Below, one piece after another: positions 35,910 to 44,011 of a DNA stretch of 64,000 bases. The notes below the pieces were generated by a model. The model ran no database searches and was not told where the DNA came from. It saw only the letters and a list, made by a program, of their open reading frames with translations. Source of the stretch: an uncultured bacterium (lineage in GTDB: Bacteria; Nitrospirota; Thermodesulfovibrionia; Thermodesulfovibrionales; Thermodesulfovibrionaceae); assembly GCA_937998865.1 (NCBI GenBank), contig CALLBR010000015.1, positions 1 to 64,000 of the forward strand. The letters are read 5' to 3'. The first letter of the stretch is position 1; each line of letters begins with the position of its first letter. The translations under genes were made by a program, and so were the position numbers.

Positions 35910-36666
35910 GGTTCTTGGATCATCAGGCTCAGATTTACCTGGACATAATCTTACCTCTTTTCTCTTAGATAATACTATCCTTTTTGATGCTGGAGGAGTC
36001 ACTAATTCCCTTAATTTAAAAGAACAGCAAAAGGTTAAGTATATTTTTATAACTCATGCCCATCTTGATCACATAAGAGACATACCTTTTCTTGCAGATA
36101 ACATTATTATTAGTGGTAACAAAAAAGTCCAGATAAAAGTTTTTTCAATAGATGAAGTTATTGAAGACATTAAAAAACATTTGCTTAACCAAAAACTTTG
36201 GCCTGATTTTACTGTAATTCCTAATGAAAAAGATTCCTTAATAAAGCTTGAAAAAATAAATCTGCAACAATCATTTGAAGTTGAAGGTTTTAAAATAACT
36301 GCTTTACCAGTGAATCATACTGTTCCAGCAGTAGGATATTTTATCCAAAAAGGTAAGAAGTTTTTGTTTTTTACAGGAGATACAGGACCAACAAAAAAGA
36401 CATGGGAATTGTTATCAAATGTTGTTTTAGATGTATTAATTATCGAATGTTCTTTCCCGGATAAAATGAAAAGAATTGCTAAGATGACAGGCCATTTAAC
36501 GCCTTATTTACTTTTCAAAGACATAGAAAATTTAAGGTTTCCTCCTAAAAAAATATATATAACTCACCTGAAGCCTCTCTATCGAAAAGCCATTGAGAGG
36601 GATTTAAAGAAAAATAAAAACTACCAATTAGAGATTTTAAGAGATGGTGATATTTTAGTAATATAA
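35899..36666 (+). CDS. Metallo-beta-lactamase-fold 3',5'-cyclic-nucleotide phosphodiesterase-like protein
   Basis: The 255-residue protein starts with TTG and reads MKIKVLGSSGSDLPGHNLTSFLLD, then THAHLDHIRDIPFLADNI (metal ligands HxHxDH), LPVNHTVPAVGYFI, FTGDTGPT and ITHLKP. This is the arrangement of class II cAMP phosphodiesterases (PDE1/CpdP type) rather than of glyoxalase II. It overlaps the HD-GYP gene and precedes an adenylate-cyclase-type gene by 12 nt, which supports a role in degrading cAMP or cGMP. The substrate has not been shown. Confidence 0.8.
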   Translation: MKIKVLGSSGSDLPGHNLTSFLLDNTILFDAGGVTNSLNLKEQQKVKYIFITHAHLDHIRDIPFLADNIIISGNKKVQIKVFSIDEVIEDIKKHLLNQKLWPDFTVIPNEKDSLIKLEKINLQQSFEVEGFKITALPVNHTVPAVGYFIQKGKKFLFFTGDTGPTKKTWELLSNVVLDVLIIECSFPDKMKRIAKMTGHLTPYLLFKDIENLRFPPKKIYITHLKPLYRKAIERDLKKNKNYQLEILRDGDILVI

Positions 36667-36678
36667 AATTAAAAAACC

Positions 36679-38766
36679 ATGAATAATTTAAGAAAAAGTT
36701 ACCTTGTTACTTCTCTTGCAGCCTTTATCTTTTCAATGGCAGTCTTTATCTCAGGTATTTTAAATCCCTTCGAGCTTAAATTTTACGATTTGCTTACTAA
36801 ATTTTTAGGTTCAGAAGAGAAAAAAGACAATATTTTTATTATTTATATAGATCAGAATAGTATAGAGGCATTAAGCAAAGAAGGAATAGTTTGGCCGTGG
36901 CCCAGACAGGTTTATGCTCCTGTAATTGAGTATCTTTCTGAGGCTGAGGCAATTTTCTTAGATATAATTTTTTCTGAGCATTCTTCCTATGGGGTTGATG
37001 ATGATAGAATTTTGTCTGAAGCAATCAAAAAGGCTGGTAATGTTTATTTGCCCATAGTTTTATCCAATCGTGAAGGAGAATTAAATGAAGAGGATATAAA
37101 GAAAATAAGCCTTTCCATTAAAGGGCTTTCAAAAAATGAATATAAATCTGTTATTTTTCCTATTAATGATTTTAAAAATGTCTGCAAAGGACTGGGAAAT
37201 GTAACCATCTTACCTGATGAAGATGGAGTTTACAGAAGACTTCCTCTATTTTCTAATGTTAAGGAATTTACAGTACCTAATTTTGTAATGAGTTATTTCC
37301 TCAATGGATTTAATCTCCAAATAAAATCTGATCACATAAAAATTCAAGGGGAAAAAATACCTTTGAATGAGAGCTCTCTTCTGTTGAAATACCCTAAGAG
37401 AAAAAATTTCTTCCCTACTTTATCTTTTTTAGAAATCCTGGAGGCATCTATTAAAAAACAGAACAATTTAATCAGCAAAATCAAGAAAGACAACTTCCGA
37501 GGCAAAATTGTTTTTATAGGTTTTTCTGCGGCAGGTCTTTTTGATCTAAAACCTACACCTATTTCTTCAAGTACTCCAGGAGTCTTTATTCATGCCACTG
37601 CTTTTGAGAATTTAGTAAATAAGAATTTTATAAGGAAAGTTCCTTCTTATGTGGTTTTAGCTATAATTTTTCTAATATCTTTTTTAATGCCATATCTATT
37701 ATTAAGGCAAACTTCAATTAAAATAAATCTCTTTGTCTTTTTAATAATGGTGTTGCTTTTGCTTACTGCTGTGATAATATTTTTCAAGTTTTCAATTTAT
37801 ATGGAATTTTTGCCTTCCTTCAGCGCTATTATATTCAGCTCACTCATTACTCTCTTTTATTCCTATGCCATAGTAGGAAGGGAAAGAAGGTTTATAGCAA
37901 GAACTTTTAGTCAATACATGGATAAAAAAATAGTGGATTATCTAATTGCTAACCCCAAAGCCATAGCACCAGGAGGTACAAAAAAGAGGGTAACAGTCTT
38001 TTTTGCAGACATAGAGGGTTTCACTAACATTTCAGAAAGATTATCAGCGGAAAATACCGCTATTTTACTTCACAGAGTGTTTAATGTCTTAACAGAGGTT
38101 GTAATTAATCATTCAGGTGTAATAGATAAGTATATTGGTGACTCCTTGATGGCTTTTTGGGGAGCTCCTTTAGAGTCAGAATTCGATGAATTAAATGCTT
38201 GCAATGCTGCCTTGCAAAGTATTAAAAGACTTGAAGAGTTGAATTTATATTTTTCAGAAAAAGGGTTACCGAATATTAGAATAAGAATTGGAATTCACAC
38301 AGGAGAAGCCATAGCTGGCAATATAGGAAGTGACAGGTTATATAATTACACAGTAATAGGCGATACAGTAAACACAGCTTCCAGACTGGAATCAGTAAAT
38401 AAATTTTTTAAATCAAATATTATAGTAAGTGAAGAGACTTACCTGAAAATTTCAAAAGTTTTCATTGCAAGACCACTTGGTATTGTAAGAGTGAAAGGAA
38501 GATTTCAACCGATTAAAATATTTGAGATTTTGGGAAAAGCCACAGAAGAATCAAGGGAGAGGATCCTCTTTGCAGAAAAATTTAATTATGCTTATTCCCT
38601 TTTCAGAGAGAAAAAATGGAAAGAGTCAAGAGAAATTTTTGAAAACCTCTTGAAGGATTATCCAGAGGATTTTCCGACAAAAATTTATTTAAATCTTATT
38701 GAAAAATACAGTATGGTAAATGAATTGACAGAAGACTGGTTTATTGTTAAAATTGAAAGTAAATGA
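36679..38766 (+). CDS. CHASE2-sensor adenylate/guanylate cyclase
   Basis: The 695-residue membrane protein has an N-terminal TM segment (about 9-28), an extracytoplasmic CHASE2 sensor (about 30-310), three TM helices (about 318-400) and a class III cyclase domain (about 434-600) with FFADIEGFTNISERLS and IDKYIGDSLMAFWG, which supply the two metal-binding Asp, and a TPR-like tail from about 630. It converts ATP (or GTP) to the cyclic nucleotide in response to an outside signal. The upstream gene encodes a likely phosphodiesterase. The stop overlaps the next gene by 4 nt. Confidence 0.93.
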   Translation: MNNLRKSYLVTSLAAFIFSMAVFISGILNPFELKFYDLLTKFLGSEEKKDNIFIIYIDQNSIEALSKEGIVWPWPRQVYAPVIEYLSEAEAIFLDIIFSEHSSYGVDDDRILSEAIKKAGNVYLPIVLSNREGELNEEDIKKISLSIKGLSKNEYKSVIFPINDFKNVCKGLGNVTILPDEDGVYRRLPLFSNVKEFTVPNFVMSYFLNGFNLQIKSDHIKIQGEKIPLNESSLLLKYPKRKNFFPTLSFLEILEASIKKQNNLISKIKKDNFRGKIVFIGFSAAGLFDLKPTPISSSTPGVFIHATAFENLVNKNFIRKVPSYVVLAIIFLISFLMPYLLLRQTSIKINLFVFLIMVLLLLTAVIIFFKFSIYMEFLPSFSAIIFSSLITLFYSYAIVGRERRFIARTFSQYMDKKIVDYLIANPKAIAPGGTKKRVTVFFADIEGFTNISERLSAENTAILLHRVFNVLTEVVINHSGVIDKYIGDSLMAFWGAPLESEFDELNACNAALQSIKRLEELNLYFSEKGLPNIRIRIGIHTGEAIAGNIGSDRLYNYTVIGDTVNTASRLESVNKFFKSNIIVSEETYLKISKVFIARPLGIVRVKGRFQPIKIFEILGKATEESRERILFAEKFNYAYSLFREKKWKESREIFENLLKDYPEDFPTKIYLNLIEKYSMVNELTEDWFIVKIESK

Positions 38767-39230
38767 ACTTTAAATTTTTATTAAAAATATTTGTTCTTAG
38801 TCTTTTGTTTTGTAATTTTTCTTGGGCACAAACAATTACTGTGATCACAAAAAGTAATGCTATACGAGAATCACCAAAATTCCTCTCTCCTGTAAAAGTC
38901 TTTGTAAAATACGGTGACATACTCAATGTCTTGAGCATAGAAAGAGATTGGTATAAGGTAAAATTTAAAAATTATACAGGATATATACATAAAACGGCTG
39001 TTGAAAAGAGAGTCTTATCTCCTAAAGCTGAATCTTATCAGAGAGGTTCTACTTCTGAAGGGGAGATAACACTTGCTGGTAAAGGATTTAATCCACAGGT
39101 TGAAAGGGTTTACAAAGATAAGAACCCTCAACTTAGATATGACCTTGTTGAAAAAATTGAAAAAAACGAAGTAACTGAAATGGAGATATTATCTTTCATT
39201 AAGGCAGGAGGGCTCACAGAACCTCAATGA
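38763..39230 (+). CDS. Exported SH3-domain protein
   Basis: The 155-residue protein has a signal peptide (about 1-19, ending SWA) and a bacterial SH3 domain (about 22-85: VITKSNAIRESPKFLSPVKVFVKYGDIL...WYKVKFKNYTGYIHKTAV). The C-terminal half has no recognisable domain. Bacterial SH3 domains bind peptides or cell wall. It is joined by 4-nt overlaps to the cyclase gene before and the M48 peptidase gene after. Confidence 0.85.
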   Translation: MNFKFLLKIFVLSLLFCNFSWAQTITVITKSNAIRESPKFLSPVKVFVKYGDILNVLSIERDWYKVKFKNYTGYIHKTAVEKRVLSPKAESYQRGSTSEGEITLAGKGFNPQVERVYKDKNPQLRYDLVEKIEKNEVTEMEILSFIKAGGLTEPQ

Positions 39231-40081
39231 TAATAAAAATATTTTTTTATTTAAGCTTAATATTTTCTCTTTTTGCCTGCAAAACAGTTGATGTTCACAA
39301 AGCTATGGATATGACTTTTACTACTTTACAAGCTACTGAGAAAGTATTAAGACCCATTTCTGATGAAGAGGAATACTTTATAGGCAAGGCTGTAGCTGCA
39401 AGACTTTTACAATACTATTCCCTATACGATAATCAAAGATTAATAAAATACATAAATTTAATTGGCCAAACAATTGCGCTTCATTCCGAAAAACCCCTTA
39501 CTTTCGGAGGTTATCATTTTGCCATTTTAAATACTGAAGAATTGAATGCCTTTGCCTGTCCTGGAGGCATAATATTAATAACAAGAGGAATGATTGAGCT
39601 TGCCCAAACAGAAGATGAGATTGCCTCCATACTTGCCCATGAAATAGCTCACATAAATCACCGGGATGGAATTAATTCCATTAAACAAGCAAGATGGACG
39701 GAAGCCCTTACAATAATAGGTAAAAAAGCAGTAAGTCAATTTGGTTCTGAAGAATTAGTTAAACTTACAAATATTTTTGAAGGCACTGTAGAAGATGTTG
39801 TAAAAACTCTTATTTTAAATGGTTATAGCAAAACACAAGAATTTTCAGCTGATGAAAAAGCTTTACTTTATCTTAAAAAAGCTGGTTATAACCCCTATGC
39901 TTTAATAAGTGTACTTGAAAGAATGAAGAAATATAGTTTTAAGGAGGGTATTTTTAAAACACATCCTAAAGCAGAGGATAGAATCAACAATCTAAAAGAA
40001 AAAGTTCCAACAAGTGATGTGGACAGGAATTTCTTAAAAGTACGATTCAACCGATTTAGGGATTTTACAAGAAAATACTGA
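39227..40081 (+). CDS. M48-family metallopeptidase, predicted lipoprotein
   Basis: The 284-residue protein has a lipoprotein signal (LIFSLFAC, Cys17) and the M48 zinc motif HEIAHINHRDG, with AFACPGGIILITRGMIEL before it and FSADEKALLYL with the third zinc ligand after it. Related BepA/LoiP-type peptidases handle outer-membrane protein quality control in the periplasm. It is the last gene of the signalling operon. The 96 nt that follow separate it from a convergent gene and show no clear terminator. Confidence 0.9.
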   Translation: MIIKIFFYLSLIFSLFACKTVDVHKAMDMTFTTLQATEKVLRPISDEEEYFIGKAVAARLLQYYSLYDNQRLIKYINLIGQTIALHSEKPLTFGGYHFAILNTEELNAFACPGGIILITRGMIELAQTEDEIASILAHEIAHINHRDGINSIKQARWTEALTIIGKKAVSQFGSEELVKLTNIFEGTVEDVVKTLILNGYSKTQEFSADEKALLYLKKAGYNPYALISVLERMKKYSFKEGIFKTHPKAEDRINNLKEKVPTSDVDRNFLKVRFNRFRDFTRKY

Positions 40082-40177
40082 GAGTTACCCTTAAAGAAGA
40101 AGTAAAAATTTTTTATGTCAATACAAAATTAAAAAAATTAGAACTTTTTAAGCTTACTATTAAAAGGCTCTATTAGA

Positions 40178-40855
40178 TTAATGATGAGGTGGAAGATTTA
40201 TTATTTTTGCCTTCTCACCATAATTTAACATTTCTAACATAGCGGTGAGAGATTTCAAGTGAAAATTTTCAAAAAATTTAGGATTTTTTAGCTCACCCAC
40301 ATTGAAGGCAGATAGAAAAATTAAGGATTTATAAATTTTATTTGATGTCTTAATGGGGAAAAAAGTATTTTCCAGGGTTTGTTCAAGGAAATTATCACTT
40401 AATTTTCTGACTTTTTTGTTAATACTCATTATTTTGAACCAATAAATTCTGTTAACAATTCTATCCGCTTTTAGTTCAAAAATCATATGTTGAAGAGGAT
40501 TAAGATTTTTTATATCATGATGAAGTATTGCATCAGCTGCTAAGTGAGTTAAGTACCCATAAGCAAAAGCCTTTTCTTCACAAGTTTTTGCTTCTTGTAG
40601 AAGATTCAAACCTATTTTCCAAGAATGGGGATTTTTCTCTTCAGGAAGATATTTTTTACCAATAGCAGAGTCAGGAAGAATGTTTCCGTAAATAAAATAA
40701 TCTTTAAAATTTTTAATGAGGGCAAGTAAGGTTACAGGAATAAGATGGGAAAAATTAAATACTTGTTGAGCAAGATAGGCATGTGTTAAAGGTCCCCATC
40801 CATAAGAAACATCAGGATAAATGAAGAGAATTAAGAAAACAATATACACAAACAT
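40178..40855 (-). CDS. Zinc-dependent phospholipase C-like protein
   Basis: About 225 residues with a signal peptide (about 1-20) directly followed by WGPLTHAYLAQQVF, then YGNILPDSAIG, HSWKIGLNLL and AYGYLTHLAADAILHHD, the metal-binding His/Asp pattern of the Zn_dep_PLPC family. Signal-peptide presence and family place it outside the cytoplasm; substrate and role are unknown. I place the start at ATG 40855 with GAGAGA upstream; TTG 40861 overlaps the pth stop by 4 nt and is the alternative. Confidence 0.8.
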   Translation of the reverse strand: MFVYIVFLILFIYPDVSYGWGPLTHAYLAQQVFNFSHLIPVTLLALIKNFKDYFIYGNILPDSAIGKKYLPEEKNPHSWKIGLNLLQEAKTCEEKAFAYGYLTHLAADAILHHDIKNLNPLQHMIFELKADRIVNRIYWFKIMSINKKVRKLSDNFLEQTLENTFFPIKTSNKIYKSLIFLSAFNVGELKNPKFFENFHLKSLTAMLEMLNYGEKAKIINLPPHH

Positions 40856-40857
40856 GG

Positions 40858-41424
40858 TCAATTCTCTCTGTTATAGAGATTCATGGCTTTTTCAACACCT
40901 TCACTTAGAATTATAGCAATTGCATCAACTGCTTGTAAAATTTTTTCTTTTATAAGAGCTTTTTGTTCTTTTGAAAAAGGGCTTAATACATATTCAGAAA
41001 TATCAATTCCTTTTATTTTGTCTATTCCAATCTTAATGCGAAGAAAATTTTTAGTTCCCAAATGCTCAATTATGGATTGGATTCCTTTATGTCCTCCTGA
41101 GGAACCGTTTTTTTTTATTTTTATTTTCCCTACAGGTAAATCTAAATCATCATGGATTACTATGATTGAATTAGGGAGATTGTCCAAAATCTCTTTGTTA
41201 ACCAATTTTTTTACTGCTATTCCACTAAGATTCATATAAGTTAAAGGTTTTATTAAGGCTATTTTTTTCCCTTCAATAAATCCTTCGCTAATTAAGTAAT
41301 CAGTCCTTTCATTAAATTTTAAGGCATATTTATTTGCTAATTTATCTACCACCATAAATCCTACATTATGTTTTGTTTGACTGTATTTTTTACCCGGATT
41401 GCCTAAACCCACTATAAGAGTCAT
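40858..41424 (-). CDS. pth: Peptidyl-tRNA hydrolase
   Basis: The enzyme frees tRNA from prematurely released peptidyl-tRNA. The 188-residue protein has VGLGNPGKKYSQTKHNVGFMVVD (catalytic His), KPLTYMNLSG, VIHDDLDLPVGKIKIKKNGSSGGHKGIQSI and FLRIKIGI. It follows rplY by 8 nt, the usual rplY-pth pairing. No Shine-Dalgarno sequence precedes the ATG, so it is probably coupled to rplY translation. Confidence 0.96.
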   Translation of the reverse strand: MTLIVGLGNPGKKYSQTKHNVGFMVVDKLANKYALKFNERTDYLISEGFIEGKKIALIKPLTYMNLSGIAVKKLVNKEILDNLPNSIIVIHDDLDLPVGKIKIKKNGSSGGHKGIQSIIEHLGTKNFLRIKIGIDKIKGIDISEYVLSPFSKEQKALIKEKILQAVDAIAIILSEGVEKAMNLYNREN

Positions 41425-41432
41425 TTAATTTA

Positions 41433-42074
41433 TTAATCTTGTTCTTCTTTAGCCTTTTTACCTTTCTTTATAACTTCTGGTTCCACAATTTCTTCAGTGG
41501 AAGGTGTAATTTCACCCTCTTCAGCTTCAACAGTTACTGTTGCTATAACATCGTCAAGATCTGAGATAACTTTTATGCCTTCTTCAAATTTTATGTCTCT
41601 TACATGTATAGAATCACCTACCTCTAATTTAGAAACATCTACTTCTATATGGCCTGGTATTTTTTCTGGAATAGCTTCAATTTCAATTTCAGAGATACCA
41701 TGTTGAAGAATACCCTTGTCTTGCTTTACACCGACAGGTTCTCCTACTAAAATAATTGGTACACTTACTCTAATTTTTTCTGTTGCGCTTACTTCCATAA
41801 AATCCACATGTAATAATCTACCTGTAACTGGATCAACTTGATAATCTTGTAGGATGGCTTGTTTTTCTGAATCATCCAATTTTAGAGTAACAAAAAGCTT
41901 TTCTTTTGTAGCAATATTCATGAAAGGTAGGATTTCTTTTGAACCTATTTGAATAGGTACAGAATTGCCACCTTTATAAATGATACAAGGAATGAAACCT
42001 TGATTTCTTAATTGTCTTGCTGCGCCTTTTCCTATTTTGTCTCTCTTTAAAGCGTTAAGAACAAATTTTTCCAT
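41433..42074 (-). CDS. rplY: Ribosomal protein bL25, CTC form
   Basis: The 213-residue protein starts with the 5S-rRNA-binding L25 domain (LNALKRDKIGKGAARQLRNQGFIPCIIYKG) and continues with the beta-rich TL5/CTC C-terminal domain (LVGEPVGVKQDKGILQHGISEIEIEAIPEKIPGHIEVDVSKL) and an acidic/lysine tail. The start has GGAGGGATAAG before it. It sits between prs and pth, the common bacterial order. Confidence 0.96.
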   Translation of the reverse strand: MEKFVLNALKRDKIGKGAARQLRNQGFIPCIIYKGGNSVPIQIGSKEILPFMNIATKEKLFVTLKLDDSEKQAILQDYQVDPVTGRLLHVDFMEVSATEKIRVSVPIILVGEPVGVKQDKGILQHGISEIEIEAIPEKIPGHIEVDVSKLEVGDSIHVRDIKFEEGIKVISDLDDVIATVTVEAEEGEITPSTEEIVEPEVIKKGKKAKEEQD

Positions 42075-42088
42075 ATCTTATCCCTCCT

Positions 42089-43033
42089 TTAAACAAATAG
42101 TGAACTTATAGTTGTTTCTTCATTAATTCTTCTTATTGCCTCACCTAAAAGATGAGCTACAGTTAATATCTCTATTTTCTCACATTTTTCTTTTTTAGAT
42201 TTTGCTGGAATTGTGTCAGTAATTATAACTTTCTCTAGAACTGAAGCATTTAGTCTATCAATGGCAGGACCAGACAGCACTCCATGAGTTGCTGCAGCAA
42301 AAACTCTATTAGCTCCTTTTTCTTTTAAAGCCAGGGCAGCTTGAGTAATTGTACCTGCTGTATCTATCATATCATCAATCAATAAAGCATCTTTATCTTT
42401 CACATCACCGATAACATGCATTACTTTTGAAACATTTGGAGCATCTCTTCTTTTATCAACAATGGCAAGAGGAGCATCAATTTTTTTTGCAAAAACTCTC
42501 GCTCTTTCAGTTCCTCCAGCATCAGGGGACACTACAATTATATTTTCTAATAAGTTATTTCTCCTTAAGTAATCCAGGATTACAGGTATTGCAAAGAGGT
42601 GATCAACAGGAATATCAAAGAAACCTTGAATTTGTCCTGCATGGAGATCTATTGTAAGCACTCTGTTTGCTCCAGCAACAGTAATCAAATTTGCCACTAA
42701 TTTTGCTGAAATAGGGACACGTGGTTGAACCTTTCTGTCTTGTCTTGCATATCCATAGTAGGGAATTACTGCTGTAATTCTTCTTGCAGAGGCTCTTTTC
42801 AGAGCATCAATAATTAAAAGAAGTTCCATGAGATTTTTATTGACAGGAGTACAGGTTGATTGAATTACAAAGGCATCGGAACCTCTTATATTTTCCTTAA
42901 TCTGAACCATTATTTCACCATCACTAAAGGTTGTAACAGTAGTTTCTGTAAGAGGTATTTTTAAATAATCACTTACTTTTTTTGCAAGGTCAGGATTAGC
43001 ATTTCCCGTAATCAATCGAATTCCATCAGGCAT
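42089..43033 (-). CDS. prs: Ribose-phosphate pyrophosphokinase
   Basis: The enzyme makes PRPP from ribose-5-phosphate and ATP for nucleotide, His and Trp synthesis. The 314-residue protein has FSDGEIMVQIKENIRGSDAF, the ATP loop YYGYARQDRK, DLHAGQIQGFFDIPVDHL, the flexible loop VDKRR and the PRPP motif LIDDMIDTAGTI. AGGAGAG precedes ATG. The tRNA-Gln gene and an intervening hairpin lie just upstream on the same strand. Confidence 0.97.
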   Translation of the reverse strand: MPDGIRLITGNANPDLAKKVSDYLKIPLTETTVTTFSDGEIMVQIKENIRGSDAFVIQSTCTPVNKNLMELLLIIDALKRASARRITAVIPYYGYARQDRKVQPRVPISAKLVANLITVAGANRVLTIDLHAGQIQGFFDIPVDHLFAIPVILDYLRRNNLLENIIVVSPDAGGTERARVFAKKIDAPLAIVDKRRDAPNVSKVMHVIGDVKDKDALLIDDMIDTAGTITQAALALKEKGANRVFAAATHGVLSGPAIDRLNASVLEKVIITDTIPAKSKKEKCEKIEILTVAHLLGEAIRRINEETTISSLFV

Positions 43034-43045
43034 ATTAACTCTCCT

Positions 43046-43074
43046 AAAATAAAAATTACCCTCTTTAAGAGGGT
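43046..43074 (-). terminator. Terminator/attenuator between tRNA-Gln and prs
   Basis: On the minus strand the 7-bp hairpin ACCCTCT-TAA-AGAGGGT (43074-43058) is followed by AATTTTTATTTT. It would end most tRNA transcripts while allowing some readthrough into prs, whose ribosome binding site follows at once. Confidence 0.65.
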
Positions 43075-43081
43075 ATTTAAG

Positions 43082-43153
43082 CTGGGGAGGCAGGATTCGA
43101 ACCTGCGAATGGCGGATCCAAAATCCGCTGCCTTGCCGCTTGGCGACTCCCCA
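43082..43153 (-). tRNA. tRNA-Gln (anticodon TTG)
   Basis: This 72-nt tRNA begins with the U1-A72 pair usual for tRNA-Gln: acceptor TGGGGAG (43153-43147) pairs with CTCCCCA (43089-43083), discriminator G. The anticodon stem GCGGA/TCCGC carries the loop TTTTGGA with anticodon TTG, which reads CAA. The T-arm is GCAGGTTCGAATCCTGC. CCA is not encoded. It sits between ispE and prs, a conserved location in several phyla. Confidence 0.96.
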
Positions 43154-43162
43154 AGTCTCTAT

Positions 43163-44011
43163 TCAAGATACAAGAGTTTGTGCAAACTTTACCCAATAGC
43201 CGTTAAAATTTTTAGCTGCTGCTAATGCCTCTTCTCTATTTCTGAAGAGACCAAATACTGTGGAACCACTTCCACTCATCAGACTAACAATAGCACCAAC
43301 TTTTAATAATCTCTTTTTTATTAACTCAATTTCCTTATATTTACTTATAACTACCTTTTCAAGGTCATTCCACAGATAAATACTCTGGGAAAAACCTTCA
43401 CACAGCATGTTATACAATTGCCAAATATTATTATTAATTTTTTTATAATTTTCTGTCAATTCAGTTTTTATTTTTAAGGATTCATAAGCCCATTTTGTGG
43501 AGATATTGAAGGGTGGTTTTACTACTAGAAGATTGTAAGATTTTTTGATTTGGAGGGGGCTTACCATTTCACCTTTTCCTTCTACAATGGCAATAGGAGG
43601 ATAGAAGAAAAAAGGTATATCACTACCCAAAGATTTACCCAATTGAATAAGTTCTTCTTTAGATAAATTTAATTTCCAAAAGTCATTTAAAGCTTTAAGT
43701 GTTGCTGCCGCGTCAGAGCTGCCGCCAGCTAATCCTGCTGCAATGGGAATTTCTTTTTTGATTGTTATCTTAACGCCCTTTTTTATCCCTACATATTCTG
43801 AAATTGCTCTTACTGCTTTATAAACAAGATTATTTTCCATTTTAATGAGGAAATTGCAGATTATTTCTATTTTTTCCGATTCTTCAAATATTAATGTATC
43901 ATATAAATCTATTGCTTGAAGAAGAGAGATTATATCGTGATAACCATCTTCTCTTTTTCTTAATACAGAGAGAGCCCAATTTATCTTAGCGGGAGTTTTT
44001 ACTATAAGCAT
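43163..44011 (-). CDS. ispE: 4-diphosphocytidyl-2-C-methyl-D-erythritol kinase
   Basis: This GHMP-family kinase of the MEP isoprenoid pathway has 282 residues. It shows TPAKINWALSVLRKREDGYHDI (catalytic Lys), the phosphate loop IPIAAGLAGGSSDAAATL, and the C-terminal MSGSGSTVFGLF. Its start overlaps the TPR gene stop by one nucleotide and tRNA-Gln follows 9 nt after its end. The product would feed undecaprenyl phosphate needed by the surface-glycan cluster. Confidence 0.96.
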   Translation of the reverse strand: MLIVKTPAKINWALSVLRKREDGYHDIISLLQAIDLYDTLIFEESEKIEIICNFLIKMENNLVYKAVRAISEYVGIKKGVKITIKKEIPIAAGLAGGSSDAAATLKALNDFWKLNLSKEELIQLGKSLGSDIPFFFYPPIAIVEGKGEMVSPLQIKKSYNLLVVKPPFNISTKWAYESLKIKTELTENYKKINNNIWQLYNMLCEGFSQSIYLWNDLEKVVISKYKEIELIKKRLLKVGAIVSLMSGSGSTVFGLFRNREEALAAAKNFNGYWVKFAQTLVS

